A stretch of DNA of 64,000 bases from Thalassorhabdomicrobium marinisediminis (GTDB lineage: Bacteria; Pseudomonadota; Alphaproteobacteria; Rhodobacterales; Rhodobacteraceae). The translations under genes and the position numbers were made by a program. The DNA lies in NCBI RefSeq assembly GCF_003072065.1, contig NZ_QCYG01000003.1, positions 248,001-312,000 on the forward strand, in the 5' to 3' direction. Below are positions 26,395-36,203 of the stretch, one piece after another (within the stretch, counting starts at the first letter, position 1; the number at the start of each line of letters is the position of its first letter). The notes under the pieces were generated by a model that saw nothing but the letters and a program-made list of their open reading frames with translations, searched no databases and was not told where the DNA came from.

Positions 26395-27320
26395 GCGCCC
26401 GCCTCCTGTTCGGTCACGAGCGAGACAAAGATATCCTCAAGCGAGCTTTCGTGGGTCTGCAGGTCGGTCATCTGCAACCCGGCGTCTTGCAGGTCTGCCA
26501 GCAGGCTGGTGATGCCGGTGCGCTCGGTCTGGGTGTCGTAGGTGTAGAGCAGATCACCCCCCTCAAGACCCAAGTGATAGGCCCCAAGCGCGGGCGGAAT
26601 CTGCGTCACCGGTTCGGCCAGTTCGATCCGCAGCGTCTTTTGCCCCAGCCGGGACATCAGCGCGCTTTTCTCCTCGACCAGCAGGATTTCGCCCTTGGCA
26701 ATCACGGCGATCCGGTCGGCGATGGCCTCGGCTTCCTCGATGTAATGGGTGGTGAGGATGATCGTCACACCATCGGCCTTGAGGCGGGCCACAACCTCCC
26801 ACATGTCCTTGCGCAGCTCCACGTCGACGCCAGCAGTCGGCTCGTCCAGAAACAGCACCCGCGGCCCATGGCTCAGAGCCTTGGCGATCAACACGCGGCG
26901 TTTCATCCCGCCCGACAGCATCATGATCTTGGCGTCCCGCTTGTCCCAGAGCGACAGCGATTTCAGGACCCGTTCCAGATAGGCTGCGTCCGGCGCCTTG
27001 CCGAACAGCCCGCGCGAAAACCGCACGCTGTTCATCACGGTCTCGAACGGCTCGAGGTTAATCTCTTGCGGCACCAGCCCGACAAGACTGCGGGCGGCGC
27101 GGAAGTCGGTGACGGTGTCATGGCCGCCGATGGTCACGCTGCCGCCAGTGGCCCGCGTGATGCCGCAGATGGTCGAGATCAGTGTCGTCTTGCCCGCCCC
27201 GTTGGGACCGAGCAGGGCGATGATCTCGCCCTCGCGGATGGACAGGTCCACGGATTTCAGCGCCTCGAACCCGCCGTCATAGCGTTTCGTCAGGTTGCGG
27301 ACTTCTACGATGTCGGGCAT
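26391..27320 (-). CDS. ABC transporter ATP-binding protein (exporter, YadG/NodI type)
   Basis: This 309-residue ATPase has Walker A ([14 protein letters not shown]), the signature motif in a variant form ([17 protein letters not shown]), Walker B ([12 protein letters not shown]) and the H-loop ([11 protein letters not shown]). A C-terminal domain of about 90 residues follows, as in ATPases of ABC-2 exporters. With the overlapping permease it makes a complete two-gene exporter, presumably a 2+2 complex. Confidence 0.95.
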   Translation of the reverse strand: MPDIVEVRNLTKRYDGGFEALKSVDLSIREGEIIALLGPNGAGKTTLISTICGITRATGGSVTIGGHDTVTDFRAARSLVGLVPQEINLEPFETVMNSVRFSRGLFGKAPDAAYLERVLKSLSLWDKRDAKIMMLSGGMKRRVLIAKALSHGPRVLFLDEPTAGVDVELRKDMWEVVARLKADGVTIILTTHYIEEAEAIADRIAVIAKGEILLVEEKSALMSRLGQKTLRIELAEPVTQIPPALGAYHLGLEGGDLLYTYDTQTERTGITSLLADLQDAGLQMTDLQTHESSLEDIFVSLVTEQEAGA

Positions 27321-27387
27321 GGGCGGCTTCCTTTGTGGCGCACCCTAATGAGGGGCGCGGCAAAGGAAAAGGGAAAGCTGTATCGGC

Positions 27388-27642
27388 CTAGACTTCGGGC
27401 TTGTTCGGATTCACCGGCGCGCCTTTGGTGCGTTCGATCCGGGTGTGGTCGAACTCGGAGTCGTCGCGTTTGATCCAGCGGGACACAAGGAAGGCGGCGG
27501 GCCACGACAGGCTAAACCCGACCACAATCGCGGCGACAATCGGCGGCCATGTGTAATAGCCCAGCGCCAACACCAGCGTCAGCAGCGAGCCGACCAGAAC
27601 GGCGTTCGCCACCAGAGTCAGGACAAAGCTCAAACGGTCCAT
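27388..27642 (-). CDS. Small two-helix membrane protein, function unknown
   Basis: This 84-residue protein starts at ATG 27642 with an AGGAGG ribosome site just upstream (AGGAGGTGCCCCG before the ATG). Two transmembrane segments (RLSFVLTLVANAVLVGSLLT, and IVAAIVVGFSLSWPAAFLVS) are followed by a charged C-terminal tail with DDSEFDHTRIERTKGAP. I recall similar small proteins in Rhodobacteraceae but no function. It lies 67 bases before the ABC exporter ATPase gene, so it may head that operon. Confidence 0.75.
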   Translation of the reverse strand: MDRLSFVLTLVANAVLVGSLLTLVLALGYYTWPPIVAAIVVGFSLSWPAAFLVSRWIKRDDSEFDHTRIERTKGAPVNPNKPEV

Positions 27643-27703
27643 CGGGGCACCTCCTTCCTGAAGGAAACGCCCGCACCGCGTGCAAGTTCCGCCGCCCGAC
27701 GCC

Positions 27704-28846
27704 TCAGCGCAGGGCTTGCAGCACGTCTCGGGTGGCCTGCCCCGTGACGCTGAGCCCTTGCCTGCGTTGGAAATCCGCAATCGCCGCTTCGGTCCGCGCG
27801 CCGATCACCCCGTCGATGGTGCCAATGTCATAGCCCCGCGCGGTCAAGCCTTGCTGGATCGCGATCCGGTCGGCCGCTGTCAGCCCGTTCGCATCGGGCG
27901 GAAAGGACCCCTGCAACGGCCCCGCACCGGCCAGACGGTCGGACAGATGCCCCACGGCAATCGCGTAGAAATCCGAATTGTTATAGGTTTTCAGCACGTT
28001 GAAGTTGCGCGTTACGGTAAAAGCCACGCCGCCCGCCTGCGGGCGCACCCGCCGCCCGGACAGGTTGCTCGTCCCCTCTTCCGCGCCCCATGGCACCCCG
28101 CGCTGCCAGCCGTTCCGCGCCAGATAACTCGCGGTTGAGGCCAGCGCGTCGGCTGGATCATCGCTCCAGATATCGCGGCGGCCGTCGCCGTTGAAATCCA
28201 CGGCGAAGGATTGATACGACGTCGGGATGAATTGCGTGTGCCCCATGGCCCCCGCCCAGCTTCCAGTAAGTTGCGCCGGCGTGGTGTCGCCCCGCTCAAG
28301 GATTTTCAGCGAGGCGATGAGCTGGCTTTCGTAGAACGCGCCCCGCCGCCCGTCGAAGGCCAGTGTCGCAGTGGAGGAGATCACCGGGATCTGCCCGCGC
28401 TTCTCGCCAAAGGTGCTCTCCATGCCCCAGATCGCCGCGACGATCCGCGCTTCGACCCCGTAGCGCCCCTCAATCGCGTTCAGCGTATCCGCGTGGCGCG
28501 CCATCGCGGCGCGGCCCTTGGCCAGACGCTCCGCTGACGTGGCGATAGAGAGGTATTCTTCGAGCGTGCGCCGCGTCTGGATCTGGTTGCCGTCCCGTGC
28601 CACGACGCCGGGGATGTAACCCGCATCGGCGAAAGCCGCATCAAAGGTGGCTTGCGCGATGCCGGCGGCCTGCGCGCGGGGGCGGAAATTGGCCACCCAG
28701 CGGCTGAACGCCTCGGTCCGGACCGGGCGCAGATCGTCGGGCACGCTGTCGGCCTGTGCCGGTTGCACCATGGGGCCCGAGGCGCCGCAGGCGGCCAGCG
28801 TCAGGGCGGAAAATCCGAAAAGGAACTGTCGTTTGCTGTATGTCAT
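27704..28846 (-). CDS. Lytic murein transglycosylase, MltB family, with peptidoglycan-binding domain
   Basis: This 380-residue protein starts with a lipoprotein-type signal (FGFSALTLAACGASG, lipid-modified Cys at about residue 20). The catalytic SLT-like domain of the MltB family has the key Glu in IWGMESTFGEKRG and the family segment GSWAGAMGHTQFIPTSY. A C-terminal PG_binding_1 domain (GYDIGTIDGVIGARTEAAI) completes it. It cleaves glycan strands, forming 1,6-anhydro ends, at the outer membrane during wall remodelling. Confidence 0.93.
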   Translation of the reverse strand: MTYSKRQFLFGFSALTLAACGASGPMVQPAQADSVPDDLRPVRTEAFSRWVANFRPRAQAAGIAQATFDAAFADAGYIPGVVARDGNQIQTRRTLEEYLSIATSAERLAKGRAAMARHADTLNAIEGRYGVEARIVAAIWGMESTFGEKRGQIPVISSTATLAFDGRRGAFYESQLIASLKILERGDTTPAQLTGSWAGAMGHTQFIPTSYQSFAVDFNGDGRRDIWSDDPADALASTASYLARNGWQRGVPWGAEEGTSNLSGRRVRPQAGGVAFTVTRNFNVLKTYNNSDFYAIAVGHLSDRLAGAGPLQGSFPPDANGLTAADRIAIQQGLTARGYDIGTIDGVIGARTEAAIADFQRRQGLSVTGQATRDVLQALR

Positions 28847-28948
28847 GCCGCACCGTAACGCGCGGACCGCGCCAACCGGAAGCCATCTTGACGCGACATC
28901 GAGCGGATCGGCGGAATTCGCCCTTTCGCGGGAGACCCCCGCGCCCGG

Positions 28949-29317
28949 TCACTTCACCGTTTGCAGCATATCCTCGGCGGCGGTGATCAACTCGTTCGGC
29001 TGGAACGGTTTTTCGATGCGCTGCGCGCTGTCCAGCTCATCCGGTAGGCTGACGGTGGCCTCGGTGTAGCCGGTCAGGAAAACAAAGGGCACGCCCAGCG
29101 TCTTGAGCTTTTCGGCCACGTCGACGCTGGTTTCATCCCGGCCCAGATTGAAGTCCAGAAACGCCGCAGTGGGCCGCGCCTGTTCGATCCGCTCAAGCGC
29201 CGAAGCCGCCGTCGCGTGCACGGTAATCTCGTTGAAGCCCGCGTCGGCCAGTGTCGTTTCGATGTCGATCGCGATGAGCGCTTCATCCTCAAGGACGAGA
29301 ATTTCTTTCGCGGCCAT
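28949..29317 (-). CDS. Single-domain response regulator (CheY-like receiver)
   Basis: This 122-residue protein is a lone receiver domain. The acidic pocket is LVLEDEALIA, the phospho-acceptor Asp is in AAFLDFNLGRDE, and the conserved Thr (VFLTGYTEA) and Lys (RIEKPFQP) are present. There is no output domain, so it must act through a partner protein, possibly as a phosphate sink or in a phosphorelay. No histidine kinase is encoded nearby. It lies downstream of glpD on the same strand with a 102-base gap. Confidence 0.92.
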   Translation of the reverse strand: MAAKEILVLEDEALIAIDIETTLADAGFNEITVHATAASALERIEQARPTAAFLDFNLGRDETSVDVAEKLKTLGVPFVFLTGYTEATVSLPDELDSAQRIEKPFQPNELITAAEDMLQTVK

Positions 29318-29419
29318 GTGTCTGCTCCAATTTCAATATTGCGCGACGAATAGCTGGTTTACGCCGATATTCAATAACACATTGGGCGCACGGCTCAAAC
29401 GATGTCGTGAAATCGCCGC

Positions 29420-30994
29420 TCAAAGCTGCGCGGCCATCCAGTCATCCAGCGCCGCGATCTGGTCCGCGCTCAGGCGCAAGCCGCGTTTGGACCGGCGCCA
29501 GACGACATCTTCGGCGGTGCGGGCAAATTCGTGCTGCATCAGCCAGCGCACCTCTTGCGCGGTCAGATCCCCGCCGAAGTCCTGCCCCAGATCCTCGGCC
29601 GTTTTGGCGTCCCCCAGAACCGCGAAGGCGTCGGTGCCATAGGCTTTGACCAGCCGTGTGGCCCATGGCTCGGTCAGGAACGGATAGGCCGCGGCAAGCC
29701 GTTCGGTCAGCTCCGCCACCCCATCGACCGGAAAATCCCCCCCCGGCAGCGGCACGCCTGCGGTCCAGTCGCCGGGGAGTTCCGGGAAGAACGGCGCGAT
29801 CTTGTCCAGCGCCGCTTCGGCCAGCTTGCGATAGGTGGTGATCTTGCCGCCGAACACGTTGAGCAACGGCGCACCGGCGGCTTCATTCACGGTCAGCACG
29901 TATTCCCGCGTCGCCGCCGTGGCTGAACTGGCCCCGTCGTCATAAAGCGGTCGAACGCCGGAATAGGTCCAGACGATGTCGTCCTGCGTCACTGGCGTTT
30001 TGAGGTAGCTGTTCGCGAAATCAATGAGATAGGCCTGTTCTTCGGGCGTGCAGACCGGCGGGACCGAGACATCCGCGTGCTCGGCATCGGTGGTGCCGAT
30101 CAGGGTGAAATCGCGCTCGAAGGGGATGGTGAAGATGATCCGCCCATCCGTGCCTTGAAAGAAGTAGCATTTGTCGTGCTCATAAAGCCTGCGGGTGACG
30201 ATATGGCTGCCGCGCACCAGCCGCACCCCGGCGGTGGCGGGCACATGCACTTGGTTGTGGATCACCTCCCCCACCCAGGGGCCGCCCGCGTTGACCAGCA
30301 TCCGCGCGCGCACGTCGCGCTGCGCGCCCGTGGTCGCATCCTCCAGCGTGATCTGCCAGAGGCCGCCGACCTGCCGGGCCGCGACCACCTTGGTGCGGGT
30401 GTGGATCGTCGCCCCCCGCAGCTTGGCGTCGCGGGCGTTCAGAACCACCAGCCGGCTGTCCTCAACCCAGCAGTCGGAGTATTCATAGGCCGCGGTGAAG
30501 CGGTCCTTCAGCGGTGCCCCCTCCGGCGTGTTCGTCAGATCGACCGAGGTCGTGCCCTTGAGGATCTGCCGCCCGCCCAGCGTGTCATAGAGAAACAGGC
30601 CCAGCCGGATCAGCCAGGACGGACGCCGCCCCTTCATCCACGGCATGACCAGCGACAGCGCCTTTGACGTTGGCGTGTCCCCCTCGAACCGCATGTCCTT
30701 GTGATAGGGCAGCACGAAGCGCATCGGCCAAGAGATATGCGGCATCGCCCGCAGCAGGGTTTCGCGTTCGATCAGCGCTTCGCGCACCAGCCGCACGTCC
30801 CAATATTCCAGATAGCGCAACCCGCCGTGAAACAGCTTGGTCGAGGCGGACGAGGTCGCCGAGGCAAGGTCGTTCATCTCGGCCAGCTCCACCTGCAACC
30901 CCCGCCCCGCCGCATCGCGCGCGATCCCGCAGCCGTTGATGCCGCCCCCGATGATGAACAGATCGGCAACGTCTGAAGGCGGGGTCTGGGGCAC
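29420..30994 (-). CDS. glpD: Aerobic glycerol-3-phosphate dehydrogenase
   Basis: This 524-residue flavoprotein begins, after a short leader, with the FAD-binding motif DLFIIGGGINGCGIARDAAGRG. It continues with the family-typical SASTKLFHGGLRYLEYWD and NVFGGKITTYRKLAEAAL. It oxidises glycerol-3-phosphate to DHAP and reduces quinone at the inner membrane. GTG 30994 is chosen because AAAGGAAAT lies just upstream; the extra residues reached by an ATG at 31069 run into the regulatory region. It is divergent from glpR, and the region between carries GlpR-type sites. Confidence 0.93.
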   Translation of the reverse strand: MPQTPPSDVADLFIIGGGINGCGIARDAAGRGLQVELAEMNDLASATSSASTKLFHGGLRYLEYWDVRLVREALIERETLLRAMPHISWPMRFVLPYHKDMRFEGDTPTSKALSLVMPWMKGRRPSWLIRLGLFLYDTLGGRQILKGTTSVDLTNTPEGAPLKDRFTAAYEYSDCWVEDSRLVVLNARDAKLRGATIHTRTKVVAARQVGGLWQITLEDATTGAQRDVRARMLVNAGGPWVGEVIHNQVHVPATAGVRLVRGSHIVTRRLYEHDKCYFFQGTDGRIIFTIPFERDFTLIGTTDAEHADVSVPPVCTPEEQAYLIDFANSYLKTPVTQDDIVWTYSGVRPLYDDGASSATAATREYVLTVNEAAGAPLLNVFGGKITTYRKLAEAALDKIAPFFPELPGDWTAGVPLPGGDFPVDGVAELTERLAAAYPFLTEPWATRLVKAYGTDAFAVLGDAKTAEDLGQDFGGDLTAQEVRWLMQHEFARTAEDVVWRRSKRGLRLSADQIAALDDWMAAQL

Positions 30995-31060
30995 GGGATT
31001 TCCTTTCAACGGGGCAACGGGCGGGGTGAAGGTTTCTCCGCGAAGGGAAAAACAATCAGG

Positions 31061-31161
31061 ATCGAACATTCGTTTCTGTTCGTTTTCTCCTATCTATGCC
31101 ATTGTGCGGAAAATACCAGCACGGTTTGGCGCGATACGGCCAGAACGCGGGAAAACGAACA
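31061..31161. promoter_or_regulatory. Divergent glpD/glpR control region with candidate GlpR operators
   Basis: The segment carries repeated TTCG/CGAA elements: CGAACATTCGTTTCTGTTCG begins at 31063, and the 11-base TGTTCGTTTTC is at 31077-31087. An exact reverse complement of the latter, GAAAACGAACA, lies at 31151-31161, 63 bases away. DeoR-family GlpR regulators bind TTCG/CGAA-type repeats. The arrangement fits autoregulated divergent transcription, possibly with looping. Direct binding is inferred. Confidence 0.7.
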
Positions 31162-31181
31162 CATGCGGAACGGAGGGGGCC

Positions 31182-31943
31182 TTGGTCTCGAATTTCAGGC
31201 AGAAAGAGATCCTTGACCTTGCGCGGACGGACGGGAAAGTGACCGTTGACGGGCTGGCGAAGCGTTACGACGTGACCGTTCAGACCATTCGCCGCGATCT
31301 GGCCGAGCTTGCCGCCAGTGGACGGCTTGAGCGGGTGCACGGCGGGGCGGTCATCGCCTCGGGCGTGGTGAACATCGAATACGCGGAACGCCAGCAGTTG
31401 AACGCCGACGGCAAAGCCCGCATCGCCCGCGCCTGCGCACAGGCCATCCCCAATGGCGCGTCGGTGTTCCTCAATATCGGCACCACGACCGAAGCGGTCG
31501 CCCATGCGCTGCTAGACCATGAAAACCTGCTGGTCGTGACGAACAACACCAACATCGCCACCATCCTCGCGGCCAACCGCAGTTGCGAGATCATCCTGAC
31601 CGGTGGCGTATTGCGGCGGGCGGATGGCGGGCTTGTGGGGATGCTCGCGGCCGAGATGGTGGGGCAGTTCAAATTCGACCTGTCGGTGCTGGGCTGTTCG
31701 GCCATAGACGCCGACGGCGATCTGCTGGATTTCGACGAGCAAGAGGTGCTGGTCAGCCGCCGCGCCATCGACCGGTCGCGACAGGTGATGATCGTCGCCG
31801 ATCACGACAAGTTCCGGCGCAAGGCCCCGTTGAGCATCGCGTCGCTGGCCGATGCGGACGCCCTGTTCACGGATCAGCCGCTGGACGCCCCCCTGCAGGC
31901 CCGCTGTGCGCAATGGGGGACGAGGGTGATCTTGGGACCCTGA
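31182..31943 (+). CDS. glpR: DeoR/GlpR-family transcriptional regulator
   Basis: This 253-residue protein starts at TTG 31182, with a GGAGG ribosome site about 6 bases upstream and no ATG in a suitable place. The N-terminal winged-helix DeoR domain is clear (FRQKEILDLARTDGKVTVDGLAKRY, then TVQTIRRDLAEL and GRLERVHGGA). The C-terminal sugar-phosphate-sensing domain has NIGTTTEAVAHALL and ILTGGVLRRADGG. Placement opposite glpD indicates a repressor of glycerol-3-phosphate use that responds to glycerol-3-phosphate. Confidence 0.9.
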   Translation: MVSNFRQKEILDLARTDGKVTVDGLAKRYDVTVQTIRRDLAELAASGRLERVHGGAVIASGVVNIEYAERQQLNADGKARIARACAQAIPNGASVFLNIGTTTEAVAHALLDHENLLVVTNNTNIATILAANRSCEIILTGGVLRRADGGLVGMLAAEMVGQFKFDLSVLGCSAIDADGDLLDFDEQEVLVSRRAIDRSRQVMIVADHDKFRRKAPLSIASLADADALFTDQPLDAPLQARCAQWGTRVILGP

Positions 31944-31965
31944 GCCCCGCAAACCATCGCCCATG

Positions 31966-31995
31966 CAAAAGACCCCGAACCGAGGTCCGGGGCCT
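31966..31995 (-). terminator. Terminator downstream of the TRAP operon
   Basis: CCCCG at 31973-31977 pairs with CGGGG at 31988-31992, extended by an inner ACC/GGT pairing with one mismatch. On the minus strand the stem is followed by TCTTTTG. It lies between the convergent glpR and the TRAP binding-protein gene. Polarity of the T-run favours the TRAP transcript. Confidence 0.75.
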
Positions 31996-32017
31996 GTCTT
32001 CATCTCAAGCGCGGCGC

Positions 32018-33109
32018 TTAGTTGGCGCAGGCGCGGATGGCTTCGATGTCCGGCCCGTTGGGCGTGCGGCCCAGGTTGAACGGGGCCGAGGCATCGCGCC
32101 ACTTGGCGTAATCCTCAAGATACTCGAGCTGGCTGAGATAGACCTTCGCGGAATCGGGGTTCTCGCAAGCGGTCTGCTCGATCACTTCGTTGGCCATTTC
32201 CTGAATCTTCGCCAGCGTTTCGTCGTCGTAGCGGGTGATCTCAATCCCGGCGTCGATGAACTGCTGATAGGCTTCCGTCGCGCGGCGCTCGGTGAAAGAG
32301 AGCGACCACAAAAGCGTGGCTTGCGAGGCCACCTTCAGGTCGTTCTGCGTGTCTTCCGACAGCGCGTCCCAAGCGTCCTTGTTGATCATCACACCGAAGA
32401 TCGACGCGGACTGGTGCCAACCGGGCGTCGCCCAGTGGGTGGTGACCTGCTGGAACCCGCCGGAGAAATCGACGTTCGGGGTCGAGAATTCCGCCCCGTC
32501 GATCACGCCACGCTCCAGCGACTGGTAGATTTCGCCACCGGCCATGGAGACCTGGCTGCCGCCGAGTTTCTCAAGCAGGCGCCCCTGCTCAAGACCGGAC
32601 AGGCGCAGGCGCATGCCTTGCAGATCGTCAAGCGTCTCGATCTTCTGGTTGGTGCGGAAGCCGGATTCGTTGTTGGTCACGCCGTAGGGCAGATAGACCA
32701 TGCCGAACTTGCCGTAGATCTCGTTATAAAGATCGGCCCCGCCCCATTGTTCGATCCAGTTCACATAGTCGACCGCGTTGAACAGGCTGGCCGTCGTGGC
32801 CAAAGGCGAAAACGCCGAGTTGCGCCCGGCCCAGTAGCCCGGCCAGTCCGCCCCGGCCTGAATGGTGTTGGATTCGACCGCGCCGAACACTTCGCCCGCC
32901 GGCACAAGCGCACCGCCTTCGAAGAATTCGATGGTCAGATCGTCGCCGGTCAAGGTGTTGGCCAGATCGACAAAGTGCTTGTCGATCTCGATCAGCTCGA
33001 GCGAAGTCGGCCATGTGGTCGTCATGGTCCAGCTGTCCTGCGCCACCGCCGGCGACGACAGGGCCGCCGCAAAGGCCGCACCCGCAATAAGGGTTGATTT
33101 GAAAGTCAT
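32018..33109 (-). CDS. dctP: TRAP transporter solute-binding protein (2-oxoacid/TakP-like subfamily)
   Basis: This 363-residue secreted protein has a signal peptide (MTFKSTLIAGAAFAAALSSPAVA, then QDSW). The mature part shows a TakP-like subfamily pattern: GGALVPAGEVFGAV, PGYWAG, GMRLRLSG with the carboxylate-binding Arg, GGEIYQSLERGVIDGAE and TPGWHQ. Relatives bind 2-oxo acids or similar carboxylates. ATG 33109 is chosen because AGGAGG is 7 bases from it; ATG 33115 lies too close. The gene is last in the order dctQ-dctM-dctP and is followed by a terminator. Neighbouring genes suggest an amino acid or ectoine-derived ligand, unproven. Confidence 0.9.
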   Translation of the reverse strand: MTFKSTLIAGAAFAAALSSPAVAQDSWTMTTTWPTSLELIEIDKHFVDLANTLTGDDLTIEFFEGGALVPAGEVFGAVESNTIQAGADWPGYWAGRNSAFSPLATTASLFNAVDYVNWIEQWGGADLYNEIYGKFGMVYLPYGVTNNESGFRTNQKIETLDDLQGMRLRLSGLEQGRLLEKLGGSQVSMAGGEIYQSLERGVIDGAEFSTPNVDFSGGFQQVTTHWATPGWHQSASIFGVMINKDAWDALSEDTQNDLKVASQATLLWSLSFTERRATEAYQQFIDAGIEITRYDDETLAKIQEMANEVIEQTACENPDSAKVYLSQLEYLEDYAKWRDASAPFNLGRTPNGPDIEAIRACAN

Positions 33110-33132
33110 CGTCATACCTCCTCTGGGTTTTT

Positions 33133-34444
<1,312 letters not shown>

Positions 34445-34455
<11 letters not shown>

Positions 34456-34948
34456 TGGGCAGATCCTCACGGTGGTCGAAAACAAGCTTCAGGACTTGCG
34501 AAATGCCCTGCAGCATCAGAAGCGCGGCGGCGAGGGCCATCGCCATTTTCAGCGGATAGACCGGCAGCTGCACCGAGCCATAGGTCGTCTCACCTTGCGC
34601 ATAGGACCGCATGGCGAATTCATAGCTGCGGGTCATGAAAATCCATGCAAAGGGGAAGAAAAAGATCAGATAACCAAGGATTTCCACGATGCGGCGCGCC
34701 ATGGGCGACAGGGCCTCGGTCACCAGATCGACGCGCACATGGGCCTGATGACGCAGGGCGTAGCCCCCCAGCAGGACGAAATAGAACCCGTAAAGCATCT
34801 TCGTCACATCGAAGGCCCAGCGCGTGGGCGCGTTCAACGCGTAGCGCATGAACACGTCGTAGATGATGATCGCGGCGAAAACGACGGCCACGACGGACAC
34901 CACGCGCCCGACCAGCTCGTTCACACTGTCGATAATGCGAATGATCAT
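34445..34948 (-). CDS. dctQ: TRAP transporter small permease
   Basis: This 167-residue protein has four membrane helices and the DctQ layout (SVNELVGRVVSVVAVVFAAIIIYDVFMRY at the N-terminus, RRIVEILGYLIFFFPFAWIF in the middle). DctQ scaffolds the large permease. It is the first gene of the operon. An inverted repeat lies about 60-76 bases upstream of its start. Confidence 0.9.
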
Positions 34949-35008
34949 TTTAGAATGTCTCCCTTGGACCCGGATAGTAGCCAGCGCCCGAAGCGTTACA
35001 AGGAAAAA

Positions 35009-35024
35009 ATGAATGGATATTCAT
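35009..35024. promoter_or_regulatory. Inverted repeat ATGAAT-N4-ATTCAT upstream of the TRAP operon
   Basis: ATGAAT at 35009-35014 and ATTCAT at 35019-35024 flank GGAT in the 100-base gap between dctQ and the M20 gene. The setting is a run of A and T in an otherwise GC-rich sequence. This is a plausible operator for the TRAP operon; the binding protein is unknown. Confidence 0.45.
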
Positions 35025-35048
35025 GTTCAACCTGAGCGCGTGCCGAGT

Positions 35049-36188
35049 TCAGCTTAGCGCCGCATCAATCAGGGCCATGAACATCGCGATCCCCTGTGGC
35101 AGGATCGCATCGGGAAAGTCGTAATCGGCGTGGTGCAAGTCTGGCCGGCCCTGCCCTGCCCCCAGCCCGAACATCGCGCCCGGGGTGTCCCGGATGAGCG
35201 CGCCGAAATCCTCGCCCCAGCGGAACGGATGGTCGATGGTGCGGTATGTGAGCCCGGCCTGATCCGCCGCACGGGCGATCATCGCCACCGCCCTTTCGGC
35301 GTTCTGCGTGGCGGGGAAATGCTCGCGCACCTCGAACGCCACGTCCAGACCGTCCCGCTGGGCAAGCGCGCGGGCGGTGTCGGTCAGGGCTTGCCACATC
35401 TGGTCCACGGTGGCGCTCTCGGGCGCGCGCAGGGTGACATGCACTTCCCCCTCGGCCGGGCTGATGCCCGAAGCGGCGACCCCCATGCGCGCGAAAACCG
35501 GCACGGCCAGCGCATAGGCCTCGGGGCGGTCGTGGGCGGCCTGAATGGTGCGGGTGGCAAGGGTCAGTTCCGCGGCGGCAAAGGCGGGGCTGGCGCCGGT
35601 TTCGGGCTGGGCGCTGTGCGCCTCTTTGCCGGTGAAACGGACCGCCGCATAGAGCACCTCAGAGGCGAAGGTGCCTGCGCGGCAGACGACCTCTCCTGCG
35701 GGATACCCGGGAAGGTTGTGCAGCGCGAAGGCGTAATCCGGCGCGAGCTGCGCGAAGTTCGGATGCGCCAGACTGTCGCGCGCGCCAGTTCCGGTCTCCT
35801 CATCCGGCTGGAACAACAGAACGACGCGACCCGCCAGCGGGCGCGCGGCCAGTTCCTGCGCGACGCCGGCAAGGATGGCCATATGCCCGTCGTGGCCGCA
35901 TTTGTGCCCGACCCCGTCCACGATAGAGCGATAGGCCAGATCCGCGTTCGTCTCGTGGATCGGCAGCGCGTCGAGTTCGCAGCGCAGCAGCACCGTCGGC
36001 CCCGCCGCACGCCCGTCATAGACCGCGGCGAAGCCGGCCCCGTGCAGGGGCACGATCCGGTCCGGCGGCGCGCTGTCTTGCAGGAAGCCGCGCAGGTGGC
36101 GGGCGGTGGCCCCCTCCTGCCGCGACAGCTCGGGGTGCGCGTGCAGCCAATGCCGCAGACGGATCAGGGACGGAAGGTCGTGCGCCAC
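35049..36188 (-). CDS. M20-family amidohydrolase (aminoacylase/hippurate-hydrolase-like)
   Basis: This 379-residue metallo-amidohydrolase has the M20D pattern RHWLHAHPELSRQE, LRCELDALPI and the metal/catalytic GHKCGHDGHMAI. FQPDEETGTGA supplies the acidic residues, and FTGKEAHSAQPETG belongs to the dimerisation domain. Relatives remove acyl groups from amino acids. Next to diaminobutyrate-type enzymes it could hydrolyse N-acetyl-diaminobutyrate isomers, an inference from context. It lies 15 bases after the aminotransferase on the same strand. Confidence 0.9.
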   Translation of the reverse strand: MAHDLPSLIRLRHWLHAHPELSRQEGATARHLRGFLQDSAPPDRIVPLHGAGFAAVYDGRAAGPTVLLRCELDALPIHETNADLAYRSIVDGVGHKCGHDGHMAILAGVAQELAARPLAGRVVLLFQPDEETGTGARDSLAHPNFAQLAPDYAFALHNLPGYPAGEVVCRAGTFASEVLYAAVRFTGKEAHSAQPETGASPAFAAAELTLATRTIQAAHDRPEAYALAVPVFARMGVAASGISPAEGEVHVTLRAPESATVDQMWQALTDTARALAQRDGLDVAFEVREHFPATQNAERAVAMIARAADQAGLTYRTIDHPFRWGEDFGALIRDTPGAMFGLGAGQGRPDLHHADYDFPDAILPQGIAMFMALIDAALS

Positions 36189-36203
36189 GCAAGCCGCCCC
36201 TGT

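Noticed and set aside
29420-31069. Start of glpD at ATG 31069
   Set aside because: The extra 25 residues cover part of the regulatory region, while GTG 30994 has a good ribosome site and lies directly before the conserved FAD motif.
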